Of a stretch of DNA of 64,000 bases, positions 34,040 to 42,319 are shown one piece after another. The DNA is from Frisingicoccus caecimuris (GTDB taxonomy: Bacteria; Bacillota; Clostridia; Lachnospirales; Lachnospiraceae): the NCBI RefSeq assembly GCF_004340975.1, contig NZ_SLXA01000001.1, positions 403,713-467,712 of the forward strand, given 5' to 3'. Position 1 is the first letter of the stretch, and every line of letters begins with the position of its first letter. The notes below the pieces were generated by a model. That model was not told the origin of the DNA and did no database searches. It saw only the letters and a program-made list of their open reading frames with translations. A program made the translations under genes and the position numbers.

Positions 34040-35145
34040 CCTGTGATTGCCTCCATATTCCTGCTTTTTCCTAAAATTCTTCCGGATTCATCCAACAAAA
34101 CAACTGCCACATCCCCGTTGCGGCCCATTCGGAGCCGGCACTTTTCAGCAGCTCTGTCACTGATCGAATTCCATATCTTCTCCAGACCATAATCTTTTAA
34201 AAGCCGCTCCGCCTCTGTTACAGTGCGGCACGCATAAAGCTGCTCGATCATAGCCTGTTCTGCCCCGGCCAACGCAGCAAAGGTACAGATTGTCTCCATC
34301 CGCCCATCTGCCACATGACTGTGGGTATTCATAATATCCGCCGCCAGCTTGACAAGTTTTCCTGCAAAACCGCCAATCAGGATTTTCTTCACATTCAGCC
34401 GGACCGCCTCATCCAGCATCACCCCCACATAATTGCTGATCTGGACAAATTCTACGCCGGTCCGTGTCTTTTTCTGTGCTGTCAGCCATTCTCGCATCCG
34501 GCGTTCTCCGGTCTCTCCCAAAACAAAACAAATGTACTCCGGCTTTGAGACAGCCGCTACGGAAAGACAGGTTTTCAATGACTCGACCACAGCCGATTCA
34601 CTCATCGGCCGTACGATACCACTGGTTCCAAGAATTGACAGACCACCTTCAATACCTACTCTTGAATTAAACGTCTTTGCTGCCAATCTCTCCCCGCCGG
34701 GAATGGATATCTCTACCTCAGCCCCCACGTCGCCAACATAATACCGAATCTCTTTTTCAATCATCTGACGAGGTGCCGGATTGATAGCGGCCTCTCCCAC
34801 CGGAACTTTAAGTCCCGCCCGGGTCACCCTGCCAATACCTTTTCCTGCTTTAAAATGAATATCTCCCTTTTCATGAAAAAGAGTTACCCGTACGATCACT
34901 TCGCATCCATCGGTTACATCCGGATCATCTCCCGCATCTTTAATCACGCCGCAGGCAGGAAATCCTTCCTGGATCACAGCCAAACAGACCGTCTTTCCCG
35001 ACGGCAAATCTATTCGGACATTTTTCGGACATTGCCCGGAAATCTGCCACCGGACAGATGCCTGGGCTGCGGCCGCTGCACAGGTCCCTGTGGTAATCCC
35101 CTCTCTTAAATTGCTGCCTGGTGTCACTTTATCCAAACTTATCAT
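34036..35145 (-). CDS. cbiD: CbiD cobalt-precorrin-5B C1-methyltransferase
   Basis: This SAM-dependent C1-methyltransferase is found only in the anaerobic pathway (369 aa). Diagnostic motifs are LREGITTGTCAAAAAQAS, IGRVTRAGLKVPVGEAAINPAPRQMI, GGLSILGTSGIVRPMSESAVVESL, and LIGGFAGKLVKLAADIMNTHSHVADGR. It is the first gene of the second corrin block. The ribosome site (AAGAAGGA) is very close to the ATG. No cobalamin riboswitch or clear promoter was seen in the ~38 bases between the cold-shock gene terminator and this start. Confidence 0.95.
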   Translation of the reverse strand: MISLDKVTPGSNLREGITTGTCAAAAAQASVRWQISGQCPKNVRIDLPSGKTVCLAVIQEGFPACGVIKDAGDDPDVTDGCEVIVRVTLFHEKGDIHFKAGKGIGRVTRAGLKVPVGEAAINPAPRQMIEKEIRYYVGDVGAEVEISIPGGERLAAKTFNSRVGIEGGLSILGTSGIVRPMSESAVVESLKTCLSVAAVSKPEYICFVLGETGERRMREWLTAQKKTRTGVEFVQISNYVGVMLDEAVRLNVKKILIGGFAGKLVKLAADIMNTHSHVADGRMETICTFAALAGAEQAMIEQLYACRTVTEAERLLKDYGLEKIWNSISDRAAEKCRLRMGRNGDVAVVLLDESGRILGKSRNMEAITG

Positions 35146-35182
35146 TTCCTTCTTTTATCTATCAAAACATCGGCATTGCAAA

Positions 35183-35209
35183 AGAAGGCCATCCCGAGGA
35201 TAGCCTTCT
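35183..35209 (-). terminator. Terminator of the cold-shock gene
   Basis: The 12-bp stem AGAAGG(C)CATCC / GGATAGCCTTCT has a tight loop and is followed on the minus strand by TTTTGC. It lies about 100 bases past the csp stop and 38 bases before cbiD, so read-through could feed the corrin block. Confidence 0.65.
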
Positions 35210-35309
35210 TCTGATAATCACGTTATGACAATACTGCAAATTCTGATACTAACGATTTAAAAACTTAAATGTATGATATTAGAAAAGGCACATTGGTACG
35301 AACACTTGA

Positions 35310-35507
35310 TTATAATTTGGTTACATTGGTTGCCTGAGGTCCTTTTGAACCTTCAACAACATCAAATTCAACTTCCTGGCCTTCATCAATTGTCTTGAAT
35401 CCATTCATGTTGAGTCCTGTATAATGCAGGAACACATCATTACCTGTCTCATCACTGATAAAGCCAAAGCCTTTCTGGCTGTTAAACCACTTCACTGTAC
35501 CTTTCAT
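35310..35507 (-). CDS. Cold-shock domain protein (CspA family)
   Basis: This is a 65-aa nucleic-acid-binding OB-fold protein acting as an RNA chaperone. Both RNA-binding motifs are present: [16 protein letters not shown] (RNP1 KGFGFI) and DVFLHYTGL (RNP2-like, usually VFVHF). The C-terminus [19 protein letters not shown] is standard. GGAGG is 8 bases before ATG 35507; the in-frame ATG at 35522 lacks a site. It has its own promoter and terminator, so it is a single-gene unit with a ~45-base leader. Confidence 0.96.
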   Translation of the reverse strand: MKGTVKWFNSQKGFGFISDETGNDVFLHYTGLNMNGFKTIDEGQEVEFDVVEGSKGPQATNVTKL

Positions 35508-35557
35508 AATTAAATCCTCCAAATATCTACTGTACCCTAATGGTATTCAGTACTCCT

Positions 35558-35586
35558 AGAATAGCATAGTCATCTTGCAGTGTCAA
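35558..35586 (-). promoter_or_regulatory. Promoter of the cold-shock gene
   Basis: The minus strand reads TTGACA (35586-35581), 17 bases, then TATTCT (35563-35558). This is a near-consensus vegetative promoter, with transcription starting near 35551. Confidence 0.8.
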
Positions 35587-35710
35587 ACATTAATTGTCGA
35601 CACTCTGTGAAAAATTTTTTGCTCTTTTCATAAAAATTCTATGGTATAACCGTCCAATTTGTATTATGATAGTAACAGTATGAAACCTAAGAAAGACAAT
35701 GGAGGTGTCT

Positions 35711-36631
35711 ATGAAACATTTAATTAATCCATTAGATTTTTCCGTTGAAGAAACCGAAGAACTTCTTCTTCTGGCCGAGGATATTGCCAAAGATCGGAGC
35801 CGTTACAGTGAAATCTGTCATGGTAAAAAGCTGGCCACACTCTTTTATGAACCAAGCACCCGAACCCGCCTGAGTTTTGAAGCCGCCATGCTGAATCTGG
35901 GAGGAAACGTTTTAGGTTTTGCCAGCGGCGGTGACAGTTCCGCATCAAAAGGAGAAAGCGTTGCCGACACGATTCGCGTTGTTTCCTGCTACGCAGACAT
36001 TGTTGCCATGCGCCATCCAAAAGAGGGAGCTGCCCTGGTTGCAGCAACTCATGCCTCTGTTCCGGTCATCAATGCCGGCGACGGCGGACATCAGCATCCG
36101 ACTCAAACATTAACCGACCTTTTGACAATTCATTCCCTGAAAGGTCATCTGGACAATCTGACCATCGGCTTATGCGGCGACTTGAAATTTGGCCGTACCG
36201 TTCATTCCCTGATCAGTGCGCTCGTCCGTTATCCAGGCATCAAATTTGTACTGATCTCACCGGAAGAATTAAAAGTACCATCTTATATTCGTAAAGAAGT
36301 TCTTCAAAAAAACGGCATAGAGTTTAAGGAGACCGAAGATTTGGAATCCGTCATGCCGGAACTGGACATTCTCTACATGACCCGTGTTCAAAGAGAACGT
36401 TTTTTCAATGAAGAAGACTATATCCGTTTAAAAGATAAATACATTCTGGATATGAATAAGATGGCTCTGGCCAGAGAAGATATGCTTGTTCTCCATCCAC
36501 TGCCGCGTGTCAACGAAATTTCTGTAGAAGTGGACAATGATCCAAGAGCCGTATACTTTAAGCAGGCTCAATTTGGCGTCTATGTCAGAATGGCATTGAT
36601 CATGAAACTCCTGGGGGTAGAATTATGTTAA
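35711..36631 (+). CDS. pyrB: Aspartate carbamoyltransferase catalytic subunit
   Basis: This is the first committed enzyme of pyrimidine synthesis, joining carbamoyl phosphate and aspartate (306 aa). It has [21 protein letters not shown] (carbamoyl-phosphate binding STRTR), [43 protein letters not shown], and [15 protein letters not shown] 35711 has GGAGG 5 bases upstream; the in-frame ATG at 35699 is less likely. It overlaps pyrI by 7 bases, the usual arrangement for class B holoenzymes. No PyrR-binding leader or attenuator was recognised. Confidence 0.97.
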   Translation: MKHLINPLDFSVEETEELLLLAEDIAKDRSRYSEICHGKKLATLFYEPSTRTRLSFEAAMLNLGGNVLGFASGGDSSASKGESVADTIRVVSCYADIVAMRHPKEGAALVAATHASVPVINAGDGGHQHPTQTLTDLLTIHSLKGHLDNLTIGLCGDLKFGRTVHSLISALVRYPGIKFVLISPEELKVPSYIRKEVLQKNGIEFKETEDLESVMPELDILYMTRVQRERFFNEEDYIRLKDKYILDMNKMALAREDMLVLHPLPRVNEISVEVDNDPRAVYFKQAQFGVYVRMALIMKLLGVELC

Positions 36632-37050
36632 ATATAAGCGGTATTGAAGAAGGATACGTCATTGACCATATCCGCGCCGGAAAAAGCATGGATATTTACA
36701 AGTATTTGAAATTGGACAAGCTGGACTGCCAGGTGGCCATTATTAAAAATGCTTCCAGCAACAAGATGGGAAAAAAGGATATCATCAAAGTTCAGGGCGA
36801 CATGAACCTGAATCTGGATATTCTCGGCTTTGTGGACGACCAGATTACCGTCAACATCATCAAAGGCGGAAAAATTGTTGATAAACAAAAGCCAAAACTG
36901 CCTCAGACCATCACAAATGTGATTCGATGTAAAAATCCCCGGTGTATCTCATCGGTGGAACAGGAACTGCCTCAGATTTTCAAATTAACAGATGCTGAGA
37001 CACGGACCTATCGATGCATTTATTGCGAAGAGAAATTCGATTCGAAATAA
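36625..37050 (+). CDS. pyrI: Aspartate carbamoyltransferase regulatory subunit
   Basis: This 141-aa subunit binds nucleotides and zinc and makes the enzyme allosteric. The zinc site is intact with C102, C107, C131 and C134 ([10 protein letters not shown] ... RCIYCEEKF). The nucleotide-binding N-terminal part contains [19 protein letters not shown]. It overlaps the pyrB stop and is followed 18 bases later by a strong terminator, so pyrBI is a two-gene operon. Confidence 0.96.
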   Translation: MLNISGIEEGYVIDHIRAGKSMDIYKYLKLDKLDCQVAIIKNASSNKMGKKDIIKVQGDMNLNLDILGFVDDQITVNIIKGGKIVDKQKPKLPQTITNVIRCKNPRCISSVEQELPQIFKLTDAETRTYRCIYCEEKFDSK

Positions 37051-37067
37051 AAATCCGATATAAACTC

Positions 37068-37095
37068 GGGGACTATCTATTTTCTGATAGTCCCC
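37068..37095 (+). terminator. Terminator of pyrBI
   Basis: The perfect 10-bp stem GGGGACTATC/GATAGTCCCC has an 8-base loop and is followed by GTTTATCTTTT. It lies 18 bases after the pyrI stop. Confidence 0.8.
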
Positions 37096-37120
37096 GTTTA
37101 TCTTTTGTATATTCATTTAC

Positions 37121-37815
37121 CTATTTCTCCAATAGATTTAAATACTTATCTCTTTCGGTTTCCGGAACTTTGAGAATGTCCATCGCCTGTTCAACCGGCC
37201 AATCCGTACTTTCAATCAAGTTTTTAATCGACTCCAGTATGGCAGCCTCATGACCTTCGATACGCCCTTCCATGCGTCCTTCCATGCGTCCTTCCATGCG
37301 TCCTTCCATGCGTGCCTCAATACGTGCGTCTTTCAGTTCTTCCCACAACCGCATATACTTCACTCCTAAGTCATTCGAAACGTATACATGTACTTGCCTT
37401 CCCCAAACAAATCAAATGGCGCAATGAAAATAACATAGACATCGTTCATTCTCCCAAAATCCAAATCTCCCGGTTTCAAAAGATTCATATCAATGGCAGA
37501 TTGATACAGACGGCTTCGTCTCATTAAAAATCTTTTTCCCTTATTTTCCTTCTGAGCCTCTGCATCATACACACTATCATCTTCATCAATGGCCAGAAGG
37601 TCCAACCGCACGGCTCTTGAATCATAGTAAGGTTCTTCCGTCTGTTCCACAGCACTGATTCGGATAGCCGGTATCTCCCTGTCACTGAAAATAATCGACA
37701 GAATATTATGACTAATCTCCGGATCGCTCATGGCAGTGTCAAATAAAAACCGATCCAATAATGTCAGGTCTTTTAACGGTTTGCGCATTTGTTTTTGTTT
37801 TTCTCTGTTCTTCAA
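37121..37815 (-). pseudogene. Decayed Rpn / PD-(D/E)XK nuclease family protein (internal deletion and frame change)
   Basis: Two fragments of one family protein lie end to end. The first (37815-37366, 149 aa, TTG start 7 bases after AAGGAGG) has the N-terminal nuclease part: LKDLTLLDRFLFDTAMSDPEISHNILSIIF, the acidic RLDLLAIDEDDSVYDAEAQ core, RRSRLYQSAIDMNLL and YVIFIAPFDLFGEGKYMYTF. It then stops after three residues of new sequence. In another frame the sequence continues as SNDLGVKYMRLWEELKDARIE plus EGRM repeats and a C-terminal helix (37363-37121). The middle ~100 residues usual between these parts are missing. The nuclease core residues remain, so a shortened active protein is possible but not likely. 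Confidence 0.7.
37254..37325 (-). repeat. 12-bp tandem repeat encoding EGRM units
   Basis: Four perfect copies of CCTTCCATGCGT (plus-strand reading, 37266-37313) are flanked by a diverged copy on each side. Read on the minus strand they encode Glu-Gly-Arg-Met repeats. Such charged repeats are common at the C-terminus of this nuclease family and change length easily by slippage. Confidence 0.85.
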
Positions 37816-37958
37816 TAAGTTTCCTCCTTCATAGTAGCATATTTTTCTATGTATCGCAAGAACAGGTTACCATAATATCTATGCACAAAGTATCAAAACC
37901 CGTTGTCGAAACCCGATTATTTATCGACAAAGTAAAAACCGTAAATGCCATTATAAAA

Positions 37959-38012
37959 ATATCCCCGCAGGATAATGCAATGTTTTTTAAACACTCACTC
38001 CTGTGGGGATAT
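37959..38012 (-). terminator. Terminator of the dfx-rubredoxin operon
   Basis: The 14-bp stem ATATCCCC(A/G)CAGGA pairs 37959-37972 with 37999-38012. On the minus strand it is followed by TTTTTATAA. It lies 18 bases after the rubredoxin stop. Confidence 0.7.
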
Positions 38013-38030
38013 GGTTTTTATACAGATATC

Positions 38031-38192
38031 TTATTCTACAACTTTAAATTCGTCTTTACCAACGCCGCAGATCGGACAAACCCAATCTTCCGGTAAATCT
38101 TCAAAAGCTGTTCCCGGTGCAATACCGTTGTCCGGATCACCTACAGCCGGGTCATACACATATCCACATGGTTCACATTCATATGATTTCAT
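38031..38192 (-). CDS. Rubredoxin
   Basis: This 53-aa one-iron electron carrier has four cysteine ligands: C6 and C9 in [11 protein letters not shown], and C39 and C42 in [14 protein letters not shown]. The conserved middle [21 protein letters not shown] is complete. AAGGAG is 7 bases before the ATG. It lies 33 bases downstream of desulfoferrodoxin, the enzyme it commonly reduces, and the pair ends at a terminator. The CEPC spacing residue is slightly unusual (more often CxVC), but ligands are intact. Confidence 0.95.
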   Translation of the reverse strand: MKSYECEPCGYVYDPAVGDPDNGIAPGTAFEDLPEDWVCPICGVGKDEFKVVE

Positions 38193-38225
38193 AGTCATTC
38201 TCCTTATCTATTATTCAATGTCAAA

Positions 38226-38594
38226 TCAAGCTTTCCAAAGTCCATGGAGGTTGCAGTACGCATAAGCAGCCACTACTTTATCACCTTCAGCCAATGCAAA
38301 TTCAGCTTTCGGAGCTTCTTCCGGTTTTAAATCAACTTTCTGATAGCCTTTTTCTGTTTCAAGAACAATCCACTCGATATAGTGTTCTGCTGCCATTGGA
38401 TGGGCTACGCCGCCAACTTCAACAACCACTTTCCGGCCATCCTGGTTGATTACAGGTACATGTTTTTCAACAGCCGCATCTGTTGTTCCAGGAACAAGCT
38501 CCACCATTTTCTGGCCGCAGCACATTACCGGAACTCCAGAGTTTTTTGCATAAGTAATAATATTTCCACAATGTTCACATACATAAAATTTCAT
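38226..38594 (-). CDS. dfx: Desulfoferrodoxin (superoxide reductase, two-iron type)
   Basis: This enzyme reduces superoxide to hydrogen peroxide without making oxygen, an anaerobe defence (122 aa). The N-terminal desulforedoxin centre has C6, C9, C25 and C26. The catalytic centre has E43-K44-H45, H65, H71, C114 and H117 (EKHVP, AHPM, YCNLHGLW), so all ligands are present. It is first in an operon with rubredoxin. Its promoter region, shared with a divergent Crp/Fnr regulator, contains a perfect 16-bp palindrome at an activator position. Confidence 0.97.
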   Translation of the reverse strand: MKFYVCEHCGNIITYAKNSGVPVMCCGQKMVELVPGTTDAAVEKHVPVINQDGRKVVVEVGGVAHPMAAEHYIEWIVLETEKGYQKVDLKPEEAPKAEFALAEGDKVVAAYAYCNLHGLWKA

Positions 38595-38637
38595 ATTTCA
38601 TTCCTCCTGAACGTTTCTTTTTTCATCAGATGATTTT

Positions 38638-38643
38638 ATTATA
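38638..38643 (-). promoter_or_regulatory. -10 element of the dfx promoter
   Basis: TATAAT on the minus strand has no good -35 at 17 bases (CTGAAA). Transcription would start near 38631. The palindrome centre at 38671.5 then lies near -41, where Crp/Fnr proteins activate promoters lacking a -35. Confidence 0.6.
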
Positions 38644-38663
38644 TCCCGTTTTCTTATTTTTTC

Positions 38664-38679
38664 AGTTGCAATTGCAACT
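38664..38679. promoter_or_regulatory. Palindromic operator AGTTGCAATTGCAACT between dfx and the Crp/Fnr gene
   Basis: This is a perfect 16-bp palindrome. It overlaps the -35 TTGCAA of the Crp/Fnr gene promoter on the plus strand and sits near -41 of the dfx promoter on the minus strand. It has the two-fold symmetry expected for a Crp/Fnr dimer but differs from the Fnr (TTGAT-N4-ATCAA) and Crp (TGTGA-N6-TCACA) sites. Confidence 0.65.
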
Positions 38680-38700
38680 TTTTGTCATCTGTGTTACAAT
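38672..38700 (+). promoter_or_regulatory. Promoter of the Crp/Fnr-family gene
   Basis: TTGCAA (38672-38677), 17 bases, TACAAT (38695-38700). The right half of the palindromic operator covers the -35, so binding there would block this promoter. Confidence 0.7.
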
Positions 38701-38724
38701 TAATTCAAAAAAGGAGGCTATTCC

Positions 38725-39369
38725 ATGGACAATGTTTATATTTTTGACAATATTTCTCACCAGGAACTGGAAAAGATGATGGTCTGCTTCAAATCTCAGA
38801 TCAGGACTTTTCCGGCTCATGAACAGCTTTTATTGTCTTCCTCATCTGCGAATCAGATTGGCGTCATCCTTTCCGGGGAAGCCGACCTGATCAAATACGA
38901 CTACGATGGTTATCGGAGTATCATCGAACATCTGACCACTCAGGATATCTTTGGTCAACTCCTTCTTCGTCCCTTTGATGAATCTCCGATGGAAGTCTTA
39001 TCCTGCACCAACTGCGAAGTCCTCTTTTTTGATTATGAGTGTCTCATTAAACGCTGTGCTTACGCCTGCGCTCACCACAGCATGCTGGTCAATAATGTAC
39101 TCCAGATTTTTTCTTCTAAAACCCGTCAGCTTCATACCCGTCTGGATATTTTAAGCCAGCGCTCCATCCGCAATAAGCTTTTAACCTATTTCCGCCACCT
39201 GGCCTACGAATATCATTCAGAAAGTTTTATCCTTCCCTTTACATTGAATTCCATGGCCGACTATCTCTTCATCGATCGAAGCGCCATGCTCCGGGAGATG
39301 AAAAAAATGCGGGATGAAAACCTTATTCAATCGAAGGGGCGTCGGATAACACTTCAACACCATGAATAA
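38725..39369 (+). CDS. Crp/Fnr-family transcriptional regulator
   Basis: This is a two-domain regulator (214 aa). Residues ~10-125 form a cyclic-nucleotide-binding-type beta roll (ILSGEADLIKYDYDGYRSIIEHLTTQDIFGQLLL). A long helix follows, then a C-terminal winged helix (~165-205: [32 protein letters not shown]). There is no N-terminal Cys cluster like Fnr. Cysteines at CTNCEVLFF and nearby could sense redox, but that is speculation. AAAAGGAGG precedes the ATG. It is divergent from dfx-rubredoxin and probably controls it and itself. Its 3' end overlaps the ftsH 3' end by 47 bases. Confidence 0.88.
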   Translation: MDNVYIFDNISHQELEKMMVCFKSQIRTFPAHEQLLLSSSSANQIGVILSGEADLIKYDYDGYRSIIEHLTTQDIFGQLLLRPFDESPMEVLSCTNCEVLFFDYECLIKRCAYACAHHSMLVNNVLQIFSSKTRQLHTRLDILSQRSIRNKLLTYFRHLAYEYHSESFILPFTLNSMADYLFIDRSAMLREMKKMRDENLIQSKGRRITLQHHE

Positions 39370-41296
39370 AATCCATAAATTCCTGGCCAGTGATCGTTTC
39401 TTTTTCAAGCAGATAATTTGCGGATTTTTCCAGAACCGCCCTATTCTCTGTAAGAATATTTATCGCTTTCCGATAAGCCTCTTCCAGAATCTTCCGGACA
39501 ATTTCATCGGCCTTCACCATCGTCTCATCGGCGCAGGTCTTTACCGGACGTCCATCCATATACTGGCTACCCGGAATCTCCAGACCCATCATGCCAAACT
39601 CGGACGACATACCGTACATAGTCACCATTTTCCGCGCCAGGTCTGTGGCTTTCTCAATATCATTGGACGCTCCGGTAGTGATACTGCCAAACTCAACTTC
39701 CTCTGCAGCACGACCGCCCAGATACGTTACCAGTTCATCCAGCATCTCCTGTTTCTTCATGAGAAAACGCTCCTCCGACGGCATCTGCATCGTATATCCC
39801 AAAGCGCCGGATGTTCTCGGGATGATCGTAATCTTCTGAATAGGCTGAGTATCCTTTTGTTTAGCCGCCACAAGCGCATGTCCAATTTCATGGAAGGCCA
39901 CGATTTCCCGCTCATCCCGGCTCATAATATGGTTCTTTCGCTGCTGTCCGGCAATAATCACTTCAACCGATTCAAATAAATCTTCCTGGCTGATTAATTT
40001 CCGGTTCATGCGGACCGCCCGCAGCGCCGCTTCATTGACAATATTCGCCAGATCTGCGCCGGAAGCGCCCGATGTTGCCAGAGCAATAGCATCCAGATTG
40101 ACACTTTCATCCAGTTTCACCTTCCGGCAATGGACTTTAAGTATATCGATACGCCCCTGCTTATCCGGCTGAGTCACATTGATGGTCCGGTCAAACCGCC
40201 CCGGACGACGCAACGCCTTATCAAGCACCTCCGGCCGATTGGTTGCCGCCAGAACAACAACCGCTTTACTGTCATCAAAACCATCCATCTCTGTCAAAAG
40301 CTGATTCAATGTCTGCTCCCTTTCGTCATTGCTTCCGAGCTGATTATCCCGGCTCTTACCAATGGCGTCAATCTCATCAATAAAAATAATGCATGGAGCC
40401 TTTACCTCCGCCTGTTTAAACAGATCGCGGACACGGGAAGCGCCCATACCAACGAACATCTCGACAAAATCCGAACCGGCCAGAGAGAAAAAAGGTACTC
40501 CGGCTTCTCCGGCTACCGCCTTGGCAAGCAATGTCTTACCTGTTCCCGGAGGACCGACAAGCAATGCTCCTTTCGGAAGCTTTGCTCCGATTTCCCGGTA
40601 TTTCTCCGGATGATTCAGATAATCTACAATCTCCATCAACGATTCCTTGGCCTCATCCTGTCCGGCCACATCCTTGAACGTCACCTTCGATCCTTCAGCC
40701 ACATATTCCTTGGCACGGCTTTTTCCCATGCCGCCAAAGCCGCCCATACCGCCCATGGCCCCCATGCTTTTTGCTGCCTTCCGGGACAAGGCTGACAGGA
40801 ACCAGAAAGCCAGTAATAGCGGAATGACCCAGGATAATAACGTGCTCATAATTGAAGAAGTCTGGGTCGGAATTTCGGAATTTACATCCACGCCATACTC
40901 TTCCATCTTTTCCGCCAGAGAGGTATCAGAAGATACAATTCCTGTATAATAAGCCTGAATCAGTCCCCGATTCGTATCCTCATCGCTCGGATAAATAAAT
41001 ATCTGACTTCCGGCTTCATCAATACTGATGGCCTTAACTTTGCCATCCTTTGCCATTTCCATAAATTCACTATAACTAATCTGCTTTGTCGCCGTATCTT
41101 TGACAAAATTGTTCATACAACTATTAAACAGCATTGTCATCACGAGACCAAGCAGAAAAATCATCATCAATTTATCAATGGAAGGGCCGCTCTGTCCCGT
41201 CGGCGCTCCGTTATTCTGTCCGCTTCCGCCGGGAGGTCTGTTTCCCTGTGGCGGCGGTCCTGTTTTTTTAAGTTCCGGTCCTTCGTTTTTGCTCAT
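39323..41296 (-). CDS. ftsH: ATP-dependent zinc metalloprotease FtsH
   Basis: This membrane-anchored AAA+ protease degrades misfolded and short-lived membrane and cytosolic proteins (657 aa). The N-terminus is a proline-, glycine-rich leader, then TM1 ~43-61, an extracytoplasmic domain, and TM2 ~151-170. Walker A GPPGTGKT is at 248-255, Walker [12 protein letters not shown] follows, and the zinc site HEIGH is at 469-473. GAAGGAGG is 7 bases before the ATG. A CIRCE element and promoter lie just upstream, so it is probably HrcA-controlled heat-shock gene. The 3' end overlaps the convergent Crp/Fnr gene. Confidence 0.97.
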   Translation of the reverse strand: MSKNEGPELKKTGPPPQGNRPPGGSGQNNGAPTGQSGPSIDKLMMIFLLGLVMTMLFNSCMNNFVKDTATKQISYSEFMEMAKDGKVKAISIDEAGSQIFIYPSDEDTNRGLIQAYYTGIVSSDTSLAEKMEEYGVDVNSEIPTQTSSIMSTLLSWVIPLLLAFWFLSALSRKAAKSMGAMGGMGGFGGMGKSRAKEYVAEGSKVTFKDVAGQDEAKESLMEIVDYLNHPEKYREIGAKLPKGALLVGPPGTGKTLLAKAVAGEAGVPFFSLAGSDFVEMFVGMGASRVRDLFKQAEVKAPCIIFIDEIDAIGKSRDNQLGSNDEREQTLNQLLTEMDGFDDSKAVVVLAATNRPEVLDKALRRPGRFDRTINVTQPDKQGRIDILKVHCRKVKLDESVNLDAIALATSGASGADLANIVNEAALRAVRMNRKLISQEDLFESVEVIIAGQQRKNHIMSRDEREIVAFHEIGHALVAAKQKDTQPIQKITIIPRTSGALGYTMQMPSEERFLMKKQEMLDELVTYLGGRAAEEVEFGSITTGASNDIEKATDLARKMVTMYGMSSEFGMMGLEIPGSQYMDGRPVKTCADETMVKADEIVRKILEEAYRKAINILTENRAVLEKSANYLLEKETITGQEFMDFIHGVEVLSDAPSIE

Positions 41297-41318
41297 ACTG
41301 CATCCTCCTTCGATGGTG

Positions 41319-41345
41319 TTAGCACTCCATCTTCCCGAGTGCTAA
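41319..41345 (-). promoter_or_regulatory. CIRCE element (HrcA operator) upstream of ftsH
   Basis: TTAGCACTC-N9-GAGTGCTAA is a perfect CIRCE. It lies between the -10 box and the ftsH ribosome site, covering roughly +3 to +30, so HrcA bound here would block transcription. Confidence 0.95.
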
Positions 41346-41354
41346 TTTTCATCT

Positions 41355-41382
41355 ATTGTACCACTTAATTCGGAAAATTCAA
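41355..41382 (-). promoter_or_regulatory. Promoter of ftsH
   Basis: The minus strand reads TTGAAT (41382-41377), 16 bases, TACAAT (41360-41355), directly before the CIRCE element. Confidence 0.7.
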
Positions 41383-41408
41383 GCCTTCTCCCGTTTATTT
41401 TCGAAAGT

Positions 41409-42314
41409 TCATAGTTTTTTAAGAATTTTTTTTAAATCATCCAATGTAAATATGTAGTGACTGTTGCAAAAATGACAGTTCACTTCAATTGGCTGTCCGT
41501 CATCGATCATTGACTGAATTTCTTCCCGTCCAATGCTGATAATGGCCTTTTCCACCCGTTCTTTGGAACAGTTGCATTCAAAACTGGTCGGAACCTTATC
41601 CATAATTTCCACATTCATACCATCCAGTACTCTCCGAATGATATCTTCCGGCGTATTACCTTCCTCCAGCATCGTTGTTACTGATGGCAGTATCCCGATA
41701 TTTTTCTCAAGCTTCTCAACCACTTCTTCTGTGGCAAAAGGCATAAGCTGCAAAATAAAACCGCCGGCCCGTTTCACTGTATTGTCTTTTTCCATCAATA
41801 CCCCAAGAGCCACACTGGAATTCACCTGCTCCGAAGTAGCAAAATAATAGGTCAGATCCTCAGCAATCTCCCCGGAAACCAAATGCGTCTGTCCCATATA
41901 AGGCTCCTTTAAGCCCATATCTTTAATGACGCTTAAGACCCCCATGTCCAAAGCGCCGCCCACATCCAGTTTCCCGGCTTTATTCGGCGGCAGCATGACC
42001 ATCGGATTTTCCACATAGCCTTTCACCCGCGCCTTTCCATCAGCAGTTACCGTCAGTCCTTTCATCGGTCCGCTGCATTTAATCTGAAGAGTGATCAGAT
42101 CATCCTCTCCCTTCTGCATACTTCCCATCATGGCTCCGGCTGTCAAAAGACGTCCCAATGCCGCCGTAGCCACCGGACTTGTATGATGAATCTGGCGGGC
42201 ATAATCTACCATTTCCCGCGTGGTTGCCGCAAAAATCCGAACCTGATGGTCTGCACCGGTTGCCCGGATAATATAATCAACGCCTTTTTTTTGTTCTGGT
42301 TTATTACATGACAT
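41409..42314 (-). CDS. hslO: Hsp33 redox-regulated chaperone
   Basis: This holdase is switched on when oxidation releases its zinc (301 aa). The C-terminal zinc/redox site is complete: the CxC in FECNCSKERVEKA and the CxxC in VNCHFCNSHYIF. The N-terminal part has DYIIRATGADHQVRIFAATTREMV and SPVATAALGRLLTAGAMMG, the family core. It begins 5 bases after the methyltransferase gene in an addBA-SASP-methyltransferase-hslO run, and its neighbour ftsH is also a stress gene, but that gene has its own promoter. Confidence 0.96.
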   Translation of the reverse strand: MSCNKPEQKKGVDYIIRATGADHQVRIFAATTREMVDYARQIHHTSPVATAALGRLLTAGAMMGSMQKGEDDLITLQIKCSGPMKGLTVTADGKARVKGYVENPMVMLPPNKAGKLDVGGALDMGVLSVIKDMGLKEPYMGQTHLVSGEIAEDLTYYFATSEQVNSSVALGVLMEKDNTVKRAGGFILQLMPFATEEVVEKLEKNIGILPSVTTMLEEGNTPEDIIRRVLDGMNVEIMDKVPTSFECNCSKERVEKAIISIGREEIQSMIDDGQPIEVNCHFCNSHYIFTLDDLKKILKKL

Positions 42315-42319
42315 ATCTT

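Noticed and set aside
35587..35710. Promoter and attenuator ahead of pyrBI
   Set aside because: Only weak -10-like sequences (TATAAC, TATGAT) without matching -35 boxes were found, and there is no hairpin-T-run or PyrR-type leader.
37254..37325. CRISPR-like array
   Set aside because: Units are 12 bp, directly adjacent with no spacers, and encode EGRM in frame; this is a coding minisatellite.
37121..37815. Active transposase or insertion sequence
   Set aside because: The Rpn family is sometimes labelled putative transposase, but there are no terminal inverted repeats or target duplications, and the gene is broken.
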